A DNA stretch of 64,000 nt from Dactylis glomerata. Lineage: Eukaryota > Streptophyta > Magnoliopsida > Poales > Poaceae. The DNA lies in NCBI GenBank assembly GCA_007115705.1, contig QXEO01000334.1, positions 2,839,575 through 2,903,574 on the forward strand, read 5' to 3'. This document shows, piece by piece, positions 30,801-41,167 of the stretch (its first letter is position 1; each line of letters starts with the position of its first letter). Under the pieces are notes generated by a model. That model was not told where the DNA came from. It did not search any database and worked only from the letters and a program-made list of their open reading frames with translations. Position numbers and translations under genes: made by a program.

Positions 30801-32971
30801 ACTATTTGAGCCATGTTCTCAAATATCAATCATTCATACCCATCCAATCTTATTCAACCCCAAGCCAACTTAATCCTGTTGGCCTATATTGAACTATTCA
30901 ATTCACAAATGGATTAATTGAGTAATGCAATATATCACAAAATCATGCCCAAGCCTATGTGTAACATGTATGATTTTGAGTAAGTGTTGTCACACTTTAT
31001 TCAATAGTGTTTTGTTGCACTATTCTATACCTATGTGGATCTATTCGCATGAGTCATTCTAAACTCTATTCATGCCTAGACCAAGCCCAGGATTATTATC
31101 ATTGTAATCTTGGAGGATCAATCTTTTCCAATCACTTGACCGTCCCAATCCATTGCCTACTTAGTTTTGTTCACATGTATTGAACTATTCAACTTGCAAA
31201 TGTTCTAATTGAGTAATTCAAGCATTCTTAAAACCTAGCCTAGTTCCTAAGTGCAATAGATGCTATTTAAGAGTAATTGTTGTCACATTTACTCAATAGT
31301 GTTGTAGTTGCACAAACTGACTCTTGTGTAATTTATTTCACATGAGCTATTCCTAAAACTCTTGTATGCTTTAATAAAGCATAAAAACTTCATCAATTAT
31401 ATTATGCCTAATCCAATTCTCTCTCAAATCATATTGATCTTCCCCAGCTAAGCTCTCAAATCCATATCTCACAATTCATATTTCCTTTGCCATATCTTTC
31501 CATCATAACATATCAATTAATCTAAATTGTTAAACCAATACTTTTCAATTGTTTGATTTGTTTGATTGTGTTGGTATGGTATGTTTATGTTATGTTATTT
31601 CTGTACTATAGTTTGTGCGAAGAGCTACGTGCTTAGTTAAGAGAAGTGGAAAGATCGTATTCTTCAAAAAGGTAAGTGACACTCATGTCCCTTTTCCCAT
31701 TTTACTTATGCATTAGTGTATTCACCTCTTGTAGTATGCATGATAGGTGAATTATTCAACTATTTTATCAAATGCTTAGATCCTAGTAGTATGTAGCTAT
31801 CCTTCAAACCCCACTTGATAGGATGCTAAATAATTTGAAAATATTGATGCCATGCTTTGATCACTTGTTAGAAGTGTTTTGTGAACAAATTAAGAACTTC
31901 AACTAAAATGAAACACCTGGGTGGATTGGTTTGATGATGGAGGCGATGTTGAGTGGCGACCTGGGGCTACACGTTGTGTAGTTGCTACCTGGGCATTCAC
32001 TTGTGGTTTGCCACCCAGGAATAAAGAGGTTACTATGTCTTCTATGCTTAGAGTGCTTCCAGTGCAGCCTTATGACATTATGGGCTCTGTCTTGACTGAT
32101 TAGATGTGGGAGTGCAACTTGTGTGCAAGAAGTGGTGGTAGTTGAATTATAGGTTGGGGACGGAGCTTGCTAAGTTAGTTGCCCTCTCCTTCTAAAAGGT
32201 CTCGTTTCATTTTATGTATGGGCATAAAATGAATCGTAAGGTGAAAGTGCACAACCCTTCCAAGGTGTTTAAACTAATTGATTAGTCGTGTCCTCGGTTA
32301 TGGACAATTGAGTCTCTAGACATGGAATGTACGGAAGAATCTCATCACCGATTCTGAATGACTAAAATCTGTCTAGAAACCCCTAGGTAGGAACTAAGGA
32401 CCATGCACTCCGAGGGGTGATGGTGCCTGAGGTTCCAAACTTTGTTGAGTTGCGCCCAGAATTACATACCGGCCAGTATGTAGTGTATGGGGGTTGTCTT
32501 GACCCTTGAAAAATAAAATTTTGAAAGAAAGTATTAAAAAGGATTTTTTAGGACAAAATTGGCTTTATGCAAATCAGCCTTTGAGATCCACCAGCCAAAT
32601 GTCATGTAGTATAGTGTTTCCACAAAATGCCACCAAATATGTGTCATTTGCCAGTACATCATTGTACTGAACCCTCTGGGGCTGCATATTCAAACGTGCA
32701 GGTTTTACTGTCGAGTAAGAAACCAGGAGTAGGATCTCGAGACTACATTCCAACATGTCTGCCTGTGGCACGTGATGAAGAATGGAGGCTCATTGCAACT
32801 ATGCTTTATGCTGTGTACTCGTAAGGTTGAAGACCTATGTAACTGGATTTACGTTGTAATATTGATGCTATTGCAATGATTACTTATTTTATACTGTGGT
32901 GCTATCTACTGATCCAGGGAATGGCATAGATACACAGGAGTTCTGCCTTTAGCGAAAGGCGGGGCGCTACA
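27840..32971 (+). repeat. LARD LTR 2 (5132 bp)
   Basis: It is nearly identical to LTR1 and LTR3 (differences of the order of 1 % by eye). A deletion near 28546 removes about 23 bp of the pyrimidine-rich block. It is shared by the two internal domains of the array. Confidence 0.9.
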
Positions 32972-32974
32972 GAA

Positions 32975-32986
32975 TGGTATCAGAGC
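32975..32986 (+). other. LARD primer-binding site, copy 2
   Basis: TGGTATCAGAGC starts 3 nt after the end of LTR2, as in copy 1. Confidence 0.9.
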
Positions 32987-33179
32987 ATAGTGTTGCCTGT
33001 AGGATCGAGACCCTAGGTTTGGAATAGACTAGGAAGCCCTAGGATTCTTTCCTCTCTCTTCAAAAAGAAAATCAATTCAGTTTTCTAAATGAGATCAATC
33101 TATATACTCTCAGTTTGAAATTTTCTTGTAAGAACTTACCCCATTCATTTGTTTTACGCTACTCTTCTTTCTAATTTAG

Positions 33180-33722
33180 ATGACTAACCCCACTGGTCCT
33201 TTCTTGATGGATTCGATGTCAACTACCAAAGAACCAGTGATGATCATGACCCTGAAGTGTGAGACTGAGTTTCCCAAAACCTTGAAGAACCTCATGTTAA
33301 GTATGAGAACGCAAGGAGAAGCTGTTTACAAAGGATTTCCCGTGATAGATGAAGGTGAAGAATATTGGTGGGTGCAGCTTCATCTATACAAGAACAAGGA
33401 AGATGACCACAAGAAGATGGGACTTTGGATGTTCACCAACTCCGAGATGTATCCATCATTTCTAGACTCGGCGAGATGTGCTGCTTGGTCAGCTATAAAG
33501 GAACTTGGAGAAAGACTCAAGTGGAGACTTCACAATACGCAGCAAGACCTCAAAGAAGAAAAGGAAGACACTACTACATTGAAGGAAACCATAAACCAAC
33601 TTCAAGGTGACATGGAAAAGTTGGTATCTGAACTTAGTGTTCAAGAAGACCTCATCAAAACCAAGGACGAGCAAATTACCAAGCTACTGAAGCAGCTGGA
33701 CCAGAACAATGGATCTGCTTAG
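33180..33722 (+). CDS. Conserved LARD ORF of unknown function, copy 2
   Basis: This is the same 180-codon ORF as at 25131-25673, uninterrupted. It has two amino-acid differences (Leu to Pro near residue 23, Met to Thr near residue 44) and four synonymous changes. It has the same globular N-terminal part and C-terminal coiled coil, at the same distance from the PBS. Confidence 0.6.
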   Translation: MTNPTGPFLMDSMSTTKEPVMIMTLKCETEFPKTLKNLMLSMRTQGEAVYKGFPVIDEGEEYWWVQLHLYKNKEDDHKKMGLWMFTNSEMYPSFLDSARCAAWSAIKELGERLKWRLHNTQQDLKEEKEDTTTLKETINQLQGDMEKLVSELSVQEDLIKTKDEQITKLLKQLDQNNGSA

Positions 33723-34060
33723 AAGAGTACCAAGAAGCCTTAGTTGGACCTCCATTTAGGAAATTTTAATAAGCAACGACGTGTAATAAACGTTATGGTC
33801 ATACCGACTTGTGGATGATCGTACCTTCCCTTTTGTTTGAAAACTAGTTTGCTTGTTATGATGAATGTTTGTTAGATGTTGTTTGTAAGATGATTTGTTT
33901 TGTTCTTCTGTGTTTGGGTAGGAAACTTCTTTAGATCCCTTCTATCTATTTCTCATCTATGCTAAGTCCTAAAACCCAAACCAAAGTATTCCCAACGACA
34001 GAACAACTACAATGACCCTCAATTGGAGATAAGGATACAGAGTACAACAACAAGAGGTAG

Positions 34061-34102
34061 TGTTATAAGTACAAGAGACTGGAACATTACGCAAGAGGGT
34101 GC
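34061..34102 (+). pseudogene. Decayed Gag zinc knuckle, copy 2
   Basis: It is the same CYKYKRLEHYARGC relic as copy 1, with the second Cys of the CCHC motif replaced by Tyr and a stop shortly after. Confidence 0.5.
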
Positions 34103-34233
34103 ACAAAGGATGATAATCCAAGACTCCAGTAAGCTAGAAGAGCTAAAGGATACCACGCAAACAATAAGAAAACACCCCAAGGTGTAGCTAATATGGAAGT
34201 GCAACTATTCAACCACCTCATGCAAAAAGGGTG

Positions 34234-34380
34234 GAAAGAGCAAACAGAGCAATGGAAAGAGCAAACCGAGCAATGGAAAGAGCAAACAGAGCAATGGAAA
34301 GAGCAAACAGAGCAATGGAAAGAGCAAACAGAGCAATGGAAAGAGCAAACGGAGCAATAGAAAGAGCAAACAGAGCAATG
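34234..34380 (+). repeat. 21-bp tandem repeat, 7 units
   Basis: It has the same unit as 26185-26310 with one more copy, which largely accounts for the 20-bp length difference between the two internal domains. Confidence 0.9.
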
Positions 34381-34954
34381 GAACGGATTTTATTTCCTCT
34401 TAAATGGCAGACCAAAGGATCTACAACTTAAGGATTATTGCCATGAGCTTTGTTGAAAACCCCTAGCTAGGAACGATAGATTTTGTTATCAACATTCAAA
34501 AATGGGATTTGGAATTTTGACGTCCATACCCAAGAAAACTTTTTCAAAGCTAGTGAGGTTGACCAAGAGTTAGAATGCGAGATGCACCAAACCAAATACA
34601 AGGTAATGATTGGGTGCGACATGGATTGGCCCCCATGACGACTACTCATATTGTTCGCTCTTGTTATGAGGAATGGTGAATCTAGGGAGACATACCTACA
34701 TGAGAGACGACGTCATTAAACCATAACCTTAGGAGGATAATGTGTTATATCCCTTATAGTGAGCCAGTGTGGCCAAAACGTAGGAATATGGTGAGGATAT
34801 TTTGGTATTTGAACGGCTACATGAATCAGATACGTTTTGCTCAGTATACTTTGAATACAAAGACTGTTTAGTATCAGCTGCGGCCAGTTCGGTTTACCTT
34901 CCCGACCCTTCGTTTCGACTCCCTACGTGACCTGTTAGGCTACCTCCCTGAGCC

Positions 34955-34962
34955 TATAAAAG
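34955..34962 (+). promoter_or_regulatory. Putative internal TATA box, LARD copy 2
   Basis: TATAAAAG is in the same context as 26885-26892, 153 bp upstream of the ATG at 35115. Confidence 0.4.
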
Positions 34963-35114
34963 AGAGATCACACCTCTCTAGAGAGTCACAACAGAGACAA
35001 CCACCACTACCTATGAGATTGCCTCCTGATTCCTAAGCTTTACACCGCCGAAGTCTACCCCATCCCGACCTGCGATGTTATGAGACAACTCTCCAAATCC
35101 CTGAAACTACTTTC

Positions 35115-35489
35115 TTGCCCATGAGAGCTTCGTTAGATCCCTTTTTCGTGCAAAATAGTTCACCTTTGAGATATGATCAAGTTGTCCAGCGTCTTTCAAT
35201 GACTATAAAGATGGTTGCGAAAGGAATTCTTAAGTACCATCTGGTACTAGTGACAGATAGCATAATGAGCACCGGTATCAAGAAAAGATTCAACAATGCT
35301 GGTTATAAGGCGACCATCCATCCCTTAAAGGTGCAAGTACCTCTTACAGAGTCCACCTTGTTTACCCCTATGAAATGCATGAGAAGACTGCAGATATGCC
35401 ATCCTAATCCTTTAGGATGTGTGGTCCCATCATGTTCATGGGGCAAGCATGCAGTACTTGGCACTGAGTCATCTTTTGAGATTCTGTAA
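35115..35489 (+). CDS. Short LARD 3' ORF, copy 2 (124 codons)
   Basis: It begins MPMRASLDPFFVQNSSP and stays open to 35489. It is mixed in character, with basic and Cys-containing segments (MKCMRRLQICHPNPLGC). There is no recognised domain. The equivalent in copy 1 is frameshifted, which argues against strong recent constraint. It lies downstream of the internal TATA box. Confidence 0.35.
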   Translation: MPMRASLDPFFVQNSSPLRYDQVVQRLSMTIKMVAKGILKYHLVLVTDSIMSTGIKKRFNNAGYKATIHPLKVQVPLTESTLFTPMKCMRRLQICHPNPLGCVVPSCSWGKHAVLGTESSFEIL

Positions 35490-35709
35490 CGAAAATCAGC
35501 TAAAAAGCAACAAGGAGTTTGACGATGACCTATATGATGGCTTGGCCTTGGTGAGGACAGACCAAGAAAAGGGTAGATACACATTCTTGGAAGATGTGGA
35601 CTACCTTGTTGATGACAACGCAATGGATGATATCTGCTTATCACCAGAATTGGATGGAACCCTTGGTATACCCACTTTTGATCATAGTGGCGAACATCAA
35701 AACTTCTAA
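35419..35709 (+). CDS. Short acidic LARD ORF, copy 2
   Basis: The 96 codons overlap the end of the previous ORF by about 70 bp in the +1 frame. They are nearly the same as 27348-27638, with an acidic C-terminal half. The overlap could reflect an old frameshift within one longer frame. Confidence 0.35.
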   Translation: MWSHHVHGASMQYLALSHLLRFCNENQLKSNKEFDDDLYDGLALVRTDQEKGRYTFLEDVDYLVDDNAMDDICLSPELDGTLGIPTFDHSGEHQNF

Positions 35710-37699
35710 GAAGTACGGTTCAGAGAAAATAGCACAACAGTGAATGCAAGGTGGGAACAAAATGCAAGTGCCTAAGGAAGCATCAAGATACCACCAAGAG
35801 GATTTTTTTTCTTTTAAGGGTGGTAGCCACCCAAATACCCAAAAACCCTTCTACCATTTTTAGCCTTCTCCAATCTCGAGGACGAGATTTCTTTTAAGGG
35901 TGGTAGTCTGTAACATCCCAAGATTTTATCAATTTTTGGGGGAATTTTTTACTTTTGTTTTGCTTGAGATGATTGAAAATTCACAAGGATTTAAAACTTT
36001 GTGAGTCTAATTGAAAGCTTTAGTACAAAACTATTATAAACTTTCTATTATTTTCTTGAAGAACTTCTTTGAGAAAGGTCAAGTATGAAAAATACTATTT
36101 TGTGTTTATTCAAACCTATGCAAGCTATCTTGCAAAGGGATATTTACAAAATGATTTATAAAGTTTTCTATGACAAAGGAATGTTTGAAAAATATATTTC
36201 AAAAACTATTTTTGGTAAAGTTTATTCTCCGAATTTAAAAGGATTTCTTTAAAATCCTACTTCTACTTTGGTTTATGCAAATAAACCCTTTGTCTAAATT
36301 ATAGAGTTTTATTTGGAAATTAGTTTTATATATGAAAACATGTTTCTTACTGTCTTAGAATGTTAAGTTGAATTTTAGAAAATTTTACAAATTGGTTTGA
36401 AGTCATTTGAATAACAAATGCAAAAGATACAAAAGAAAAAGAGAAACAGAAAATGAAAAGGAATTAGAACAAAAAAAAGAGAGAAAGCCAGTCACCGGGC
36501 CGACCCGGGACGAACCAGCCCAGCAAGGCAAGAGCCAGCCCAGCAGCCCAGCTCCCCTACCTCTCCCCCTCTCTCTCACCAACGGACGGGACCCGCATGT
36601 CAGCTCTTTCTTCTCCCCCAATTTCTCTCCTCTTTCTCTTAGTTACTAGAAATGTCGGTGACTTACTCCCCGCAGTAATCTTGCACACTAAATAGCCATC
36701 AAGACCCGGTCTTAAGTACCCCTGGTTCCCCTCCTCACTTCCCCTCTTTTCCCCTGCTCAATTCGCCGCCAGAACCACGAAATTCCTCGCCGGAAATGCC
36801 CAGTACCGCGGCCAAATCGATCCCCTGCCGTCGAATCCGTGAGCCAGAACCTCTGATTTCCTGCCCCTTCTCCTTACCTCTCTTTTGCGCACCCATTGAC
36901 ACTATTTCTTGGTTCAAAGTTGCAGCAGTTCGAGCGCTGCCTTGCCACCCGAAGGTCACCGCCGCGCGGAGCAATCCCAGCCGCCTCTCCTCACCACCAC
37001 TAGACACAATCGAGCACGCAGAGGACCCCATCGTCTTCCCCGCATTCAGACGCACCTTGTCGGCCTCTCCATCACCTCCGGGAACTTCTACAACGTCGCC
37101 ATCATCCGTTCCCGAGCCGCGACCTCGCCGGAGATCCGCCGCCGGAACCCTAGCCGGTGAGGTACCATCTCCCTCCCTTCTCCAACCGTTGGATTTAGAT
37201 CCGGTCACTACTAGAAAAACAACTATAGGCAGAAAATTACCCGTAGCGCATCAAATAAGTGGTGCGCTGCGGGTATATACCCGTAGCGCACCGATCACCA
37301 TGCGCTACGCCTAAAACAATTACCCACAGCGCACCGTTATTATCCATACGCTATGGCTATATACAAATCTGAAGAACTGACCTGCCTCATATTACCCGTA
37401 GCGCACGGGTCATAACATGCGCTACGGTAAACTGTACTATCGGAAACGCATATAAGAACCGTGCGCTACGACTCAGTTTCCCACCGAAAAAAAAGCGCGC
37501 GCGGGACTCAATTTACCACCGAAACAAAATTTCATTTTCGATTCCGTCCGGTTGTCCCCATCCCACGCGGGCCAACAAAACCCTAGCCTGTTTTCTCCCC
37601 GCGCCGCCGCCGCTCCTCTCACGGGCCACCGCAAGATCCAGTGCCGCCGCCAGTGCCACCACCACCACCTCGCCTCGCTCTCCAGATCTAGTGCCTGGC

Positions 37700-37879
37700 G
37701 TCTGCTGCGTGGAGCATGCGTGCAAGGCGTGCCACACGACTGTCGGCAGCATCGGCCGCCGCTCCACCCAGATCGCCGCCGCTCCGCCCAGATCGTCTAC
37801 TGCAGCATCTTCATGCTCTCCCTCCTCGCCTCATGGGTGCTCCACGAGGTCGCCGCGCCCCTCTTCAAGTCCATCCCAT
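37700..37879 (+). pseudogene. Captured Serinc-like (serine incorporator) first-exon fragment
   Basis: One frame reads CCVEHACKACHTTVGSIGRR; after a frame change, another reads QIVYCSIFMLSLLASW and LHEVAAPLFKSIP. Together they parallel the N-terminus of plant Serinc/TMS membrane proteins, with a Cys-rich start and first membrane helices. The frame change is explained by a 20-bp tandem duplication (37755-37774 and 37775-37794, one mismatch). A donor-like GTACGT follows at 37880. It is a gene piece carried by the CACTA element; no later Serinc exons were recognised. Confidence 0.5.
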
Positions 37880-38560
37880 GTACGTACGAGCGCCCGTCCA
37901 TGTTTATTTGCAAAAGAATTAGTACTACTCCTATGCATCTACGCCCTAGCCACTAGCCTGATTTGCTCCTGTACTCTACAACCGGCAGCACAGGCGGCAT
38001 GCGCACCACACGGCCACGGGAGAAGAAGCAGGAGTTGATCTAGCTGCGAGCATGCGACCAATCGATCTGTGCATGAGACCAGAGATGAATCGATCCCCTT
38101 CTCTTCTTTAATTTTCTTGCCCAGGTAATCTTGTTTCTTTCCCCAAATTCTTAGCTAGCAATTTATATTATCTTGTTTAACTCTAGCTACCTCAGGGCTG
38201 CAATAGAAGGGGAAAATTAGAGGAATAGGCTCTGGGTAGAGGAGGGATTCAGAATCCCGTAGCCACAAGTACTCTATCGTCGTTGGCGGCGTCCTGGATG
38301 GGTGCGACCTGGGCAAGAAGTGTGGGCGTGTGTGACTTGTTCTGGCATCTGCTACTCGGTGTGTACAGATAGAACCGTCTAAGAACATGTCCTGCTTCCT
38401 TTGATTATTTTCCCCAAGTGGATAATAACATTTGATGAATTTGCCTATCTTCAGTCTGTTGCATCCCTAAGTAACTGGTACAAACTTATGAGCCAACCTG
38501 ATAAATTACCCAAAGTATTATGTGGATAAAAACAACTCAATTATATATCCCTATCCTTGA

Positions 38561-38675
38561 GCTCGATTTAAGACAACACAAGTTCTCCATTGACTGGAAG
38601 CAGCTTGATGTCGATGCCCATTCATTACCAGCGCAAATGGTTGTGCTCTTAGCACTCCTCATTTGTTCACCTGGG
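38561..38675 (+). other. Exon-like segment of unknown origin inside the CACTA
   Basis: An open frame reads FSIDWKQLDVDAHSLPAQMV followed by hydrophobic LLALLICSPG, ending at a donor-like CAAGTGGGT. The composition is coding-like compared with the AT-rich surroundings. I could not identify the parent gene. Confidence 0.3.
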
Positions 38676-39875
38676 CAAGTGGGTTCTTATTTGTTCTTTT
38701 TGTATCATAACCAGGGATCTATGCATTGCATGATTTGGGTAACAAACAGATGCATGAATTAAATGTACCTTTTACGTAACAATATTAAATATTATTGCTG
38801 GAGCACCTACTGGAACTATATTGTATTTATTTTCTATCATAGATAGATGGTTTACTAATAGTAGGCCAGAGTTTTTTTTAATAAAAGGCCATAGATATTT
38901 CAGTAACTCCTTGCAAAAAAATATATATTTCAGTAACAGATGGTTCTAGCAATGTATTCACCAACCAATAATGAACTATTTAACACTAAAGAGGACCCAC
39001 TTAACTTGGAAAACTACAGGCACATATCAACCTGAATACAGGGTATCACGGTACTTTTTTTGGAGTCCATAAAATAAGAGTACATCACACATAGGCATTC
39101 TTTGGAAACGGAAACAACCAGTGGTACAATATACCATAACTTTCAAATTCCAGATATTTTAAATATGTTTGAAATTAAACTTGAACTTAAACATCATTTG
39201 AAATTAAATTTGTTCTTCAATTTTTCATACTGCAACAATCAATAGCAATGGAAAAGGCCACTCAGAGAATAATTGATTTGCCTTGAAAAAGGATGAGATA
39301 AGTGAAATTGAAGATCCAGCTAGCACTATCAAATATAATGATTAGCTTTTTGATATAGTTTATTTATTGTACTCCTGTATCTTAACAAAACTTGATTATT
39401 AGAGTATAGAGAATTATGCTCCTTCCTGTCTACTTGGGTTCATAAGTTAGGACGCAATTGAAGATCTACTGTTCAGTTGATTATGCAAAATAATTGATCT
39501 TTCATAAAAAAAAGTACTGTTGAGGCTTACTGTGTTAGGCTGTATTTGTGTGCCTGCTTAGTACTCCCGGCTGGAGTAGTGGTTTTTGTATCTACATTCT
39601 TACATTTCTAACATGAAAAGTGTTAGTCTTTTCTATTAAGTGTTGTTTTCTGTGCTCTGTAGTACTCCTGTGAGTTTGCTTGTGTACTGTAGTAGGAGTA
39701 CTCTTGCAGCTAAATGAACATGGAGTATTTCTGTGAACTTGCTTGTGAATTTCTTGGGATTGTTCTACTCCATAACACAAACATTAATTATTCCTGTCTC
39801 CTTGTTTGGGCAAATTTGGAGTAGTCCTAGGATTTTGTGTCTTATCTGTCTCTAAAAATTGTTTCCTGGATGCAG

Positions 39876-39944
39876 ATTGCTTTCACTTGCATGGTATACC
39901 CATCATTGATCCTTTCATATCCAGGAAGCTACAACTACATTAAG
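39876..39944 (+). pseudogene. Captured exon similar to HAK/KUP potassium transporters
   Basis: A 69-bp, phase-0 exon-like unit lies between acceptor TGCAG (39871-39875) and donor GTATGA (39945). It encodes IAFTCMVYPSLILSY plus eight residues. The IAFT-x-VVYP-x-LILAYMG block is a membrane segment of plant HAK/KT/KUP transporters, to which this is similar; the last residues do not match. It suggests a transduplicated fragment. Confidence 0.4.
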
Positions 39945-41000
39945 GTATGAAGTAATTCTCTTCCTCATGAGATGCACCTACTTTATGGTCTGGACAGACA
40001 AATATATTGAGTACTCCATTATTTAACTCAGAAGAAGAACAACGGTCAACATTCCTAGATGATCCAAATGTTTATGCAATAGTGAAAGTGTCTACTGCTT
40101 GGTGCAAAGTATTTTACTAAAACTTTATTGCAATGGTCTAGGAGAAAGTGTTTCACCAAAATAGGCATATTTTTAGTGCAATAGCCAATATTTTTGTTCC
40201 TTATTGGAGTATCTTTTCACCATGTAGCACTACTGTCTTATGTACTGGTGATTTCAATTTTCTGCATGAATCCTCCGATGCCACTGTATATCAGTTGAGA
40301 GCTTCAGGTTTAGACTATACTGAAGACAGTCTTGCTATGCAGTTTGGTAACATGTTAAGAATAGAGTTTCTTTTTAAATAGTAGCACATAACCATGGCTA
40401 GTGCGAGGCCGTATAATTAAGTGTACACATATACACACGTTGATTCAGGTTCAGGACTTCTTGTCGTACCTATGCACATCTATGAATTTAGGAACTAAAG
40501 TCTGCGCTGTTCCCAAACTATTGATGTGAGGTTATTTTATTGTGGCTATACTGCTAGCATGCTTGTCAATTAAATCGGCAATACATATGAGATTAAGTGT
40601 ACTACGCTTAGAAGATTTAGCTGGAGATATTCACATGAAAATCAGTTTTGTTGATGCAACTTCGTAATGAACTTCTATATTCTGTTATGAGATTAAATAT
40701 GTTACTGGTCATATCTTCATAGAACGTTGACATTTGCCCTACTATCTGAAACACTTGAGTATACAATTTTTTCCAGGACCAATTCATCTTTACTTTAATT
40801 TTAAACTTATGAAAATGCCTAACAATTAGTAGATGAAAAGCATATTTTGTCCAGGCTTGCATGTTTGTTGTTTCTTTCATTTTAAGAACCAAATTTCAAT
40901 GTTTGGTGAAGATGATCTAGATCATACCAGTATGTTTAACTCTTTTGTAAAACTGCCTAAACTAATAATATTTTTTCATGAAATTTCTTTGGCTACATAG

Positions 41001-41167
41001 AGGAAAGCATCCCAGGCGAAGCAGAAGATGGCCTGACCTCTCGTGCTGAAATACCAGCGCCTGCCGTCGATGATCGCCCATTGATTGATAGAGTGGGGAT
41101 GATAAGGGACCAGGCGATCTGGAACATACGGCATCGCGCTAAAGCAAGGCTGCCTGTAGCAAGTTAG
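41001..41167 (+). other. Terminal exon-like ORF of the CACTA cargo
   Basis: It follows an acceptor-like CATAG and reads ESIPGEAEDGLTSRAEIPAP, then LIDRVGMIRDQAIWNIRHRA, to TAG at 41165-41167. A 3'-UTR-like stretch with AATAAATATG (41259) follows. It could be the last exon of a chimeric transcript spanning the captured pieces, or a native CACTA exon. The product was not recognised. Confidence 0.35.

Noticed and set aside
40148..40381. 77-codon ORF inside the CACTA
   Set aside because: AT-rich intron-like surroundings, no splice support and no recognisable similarity.
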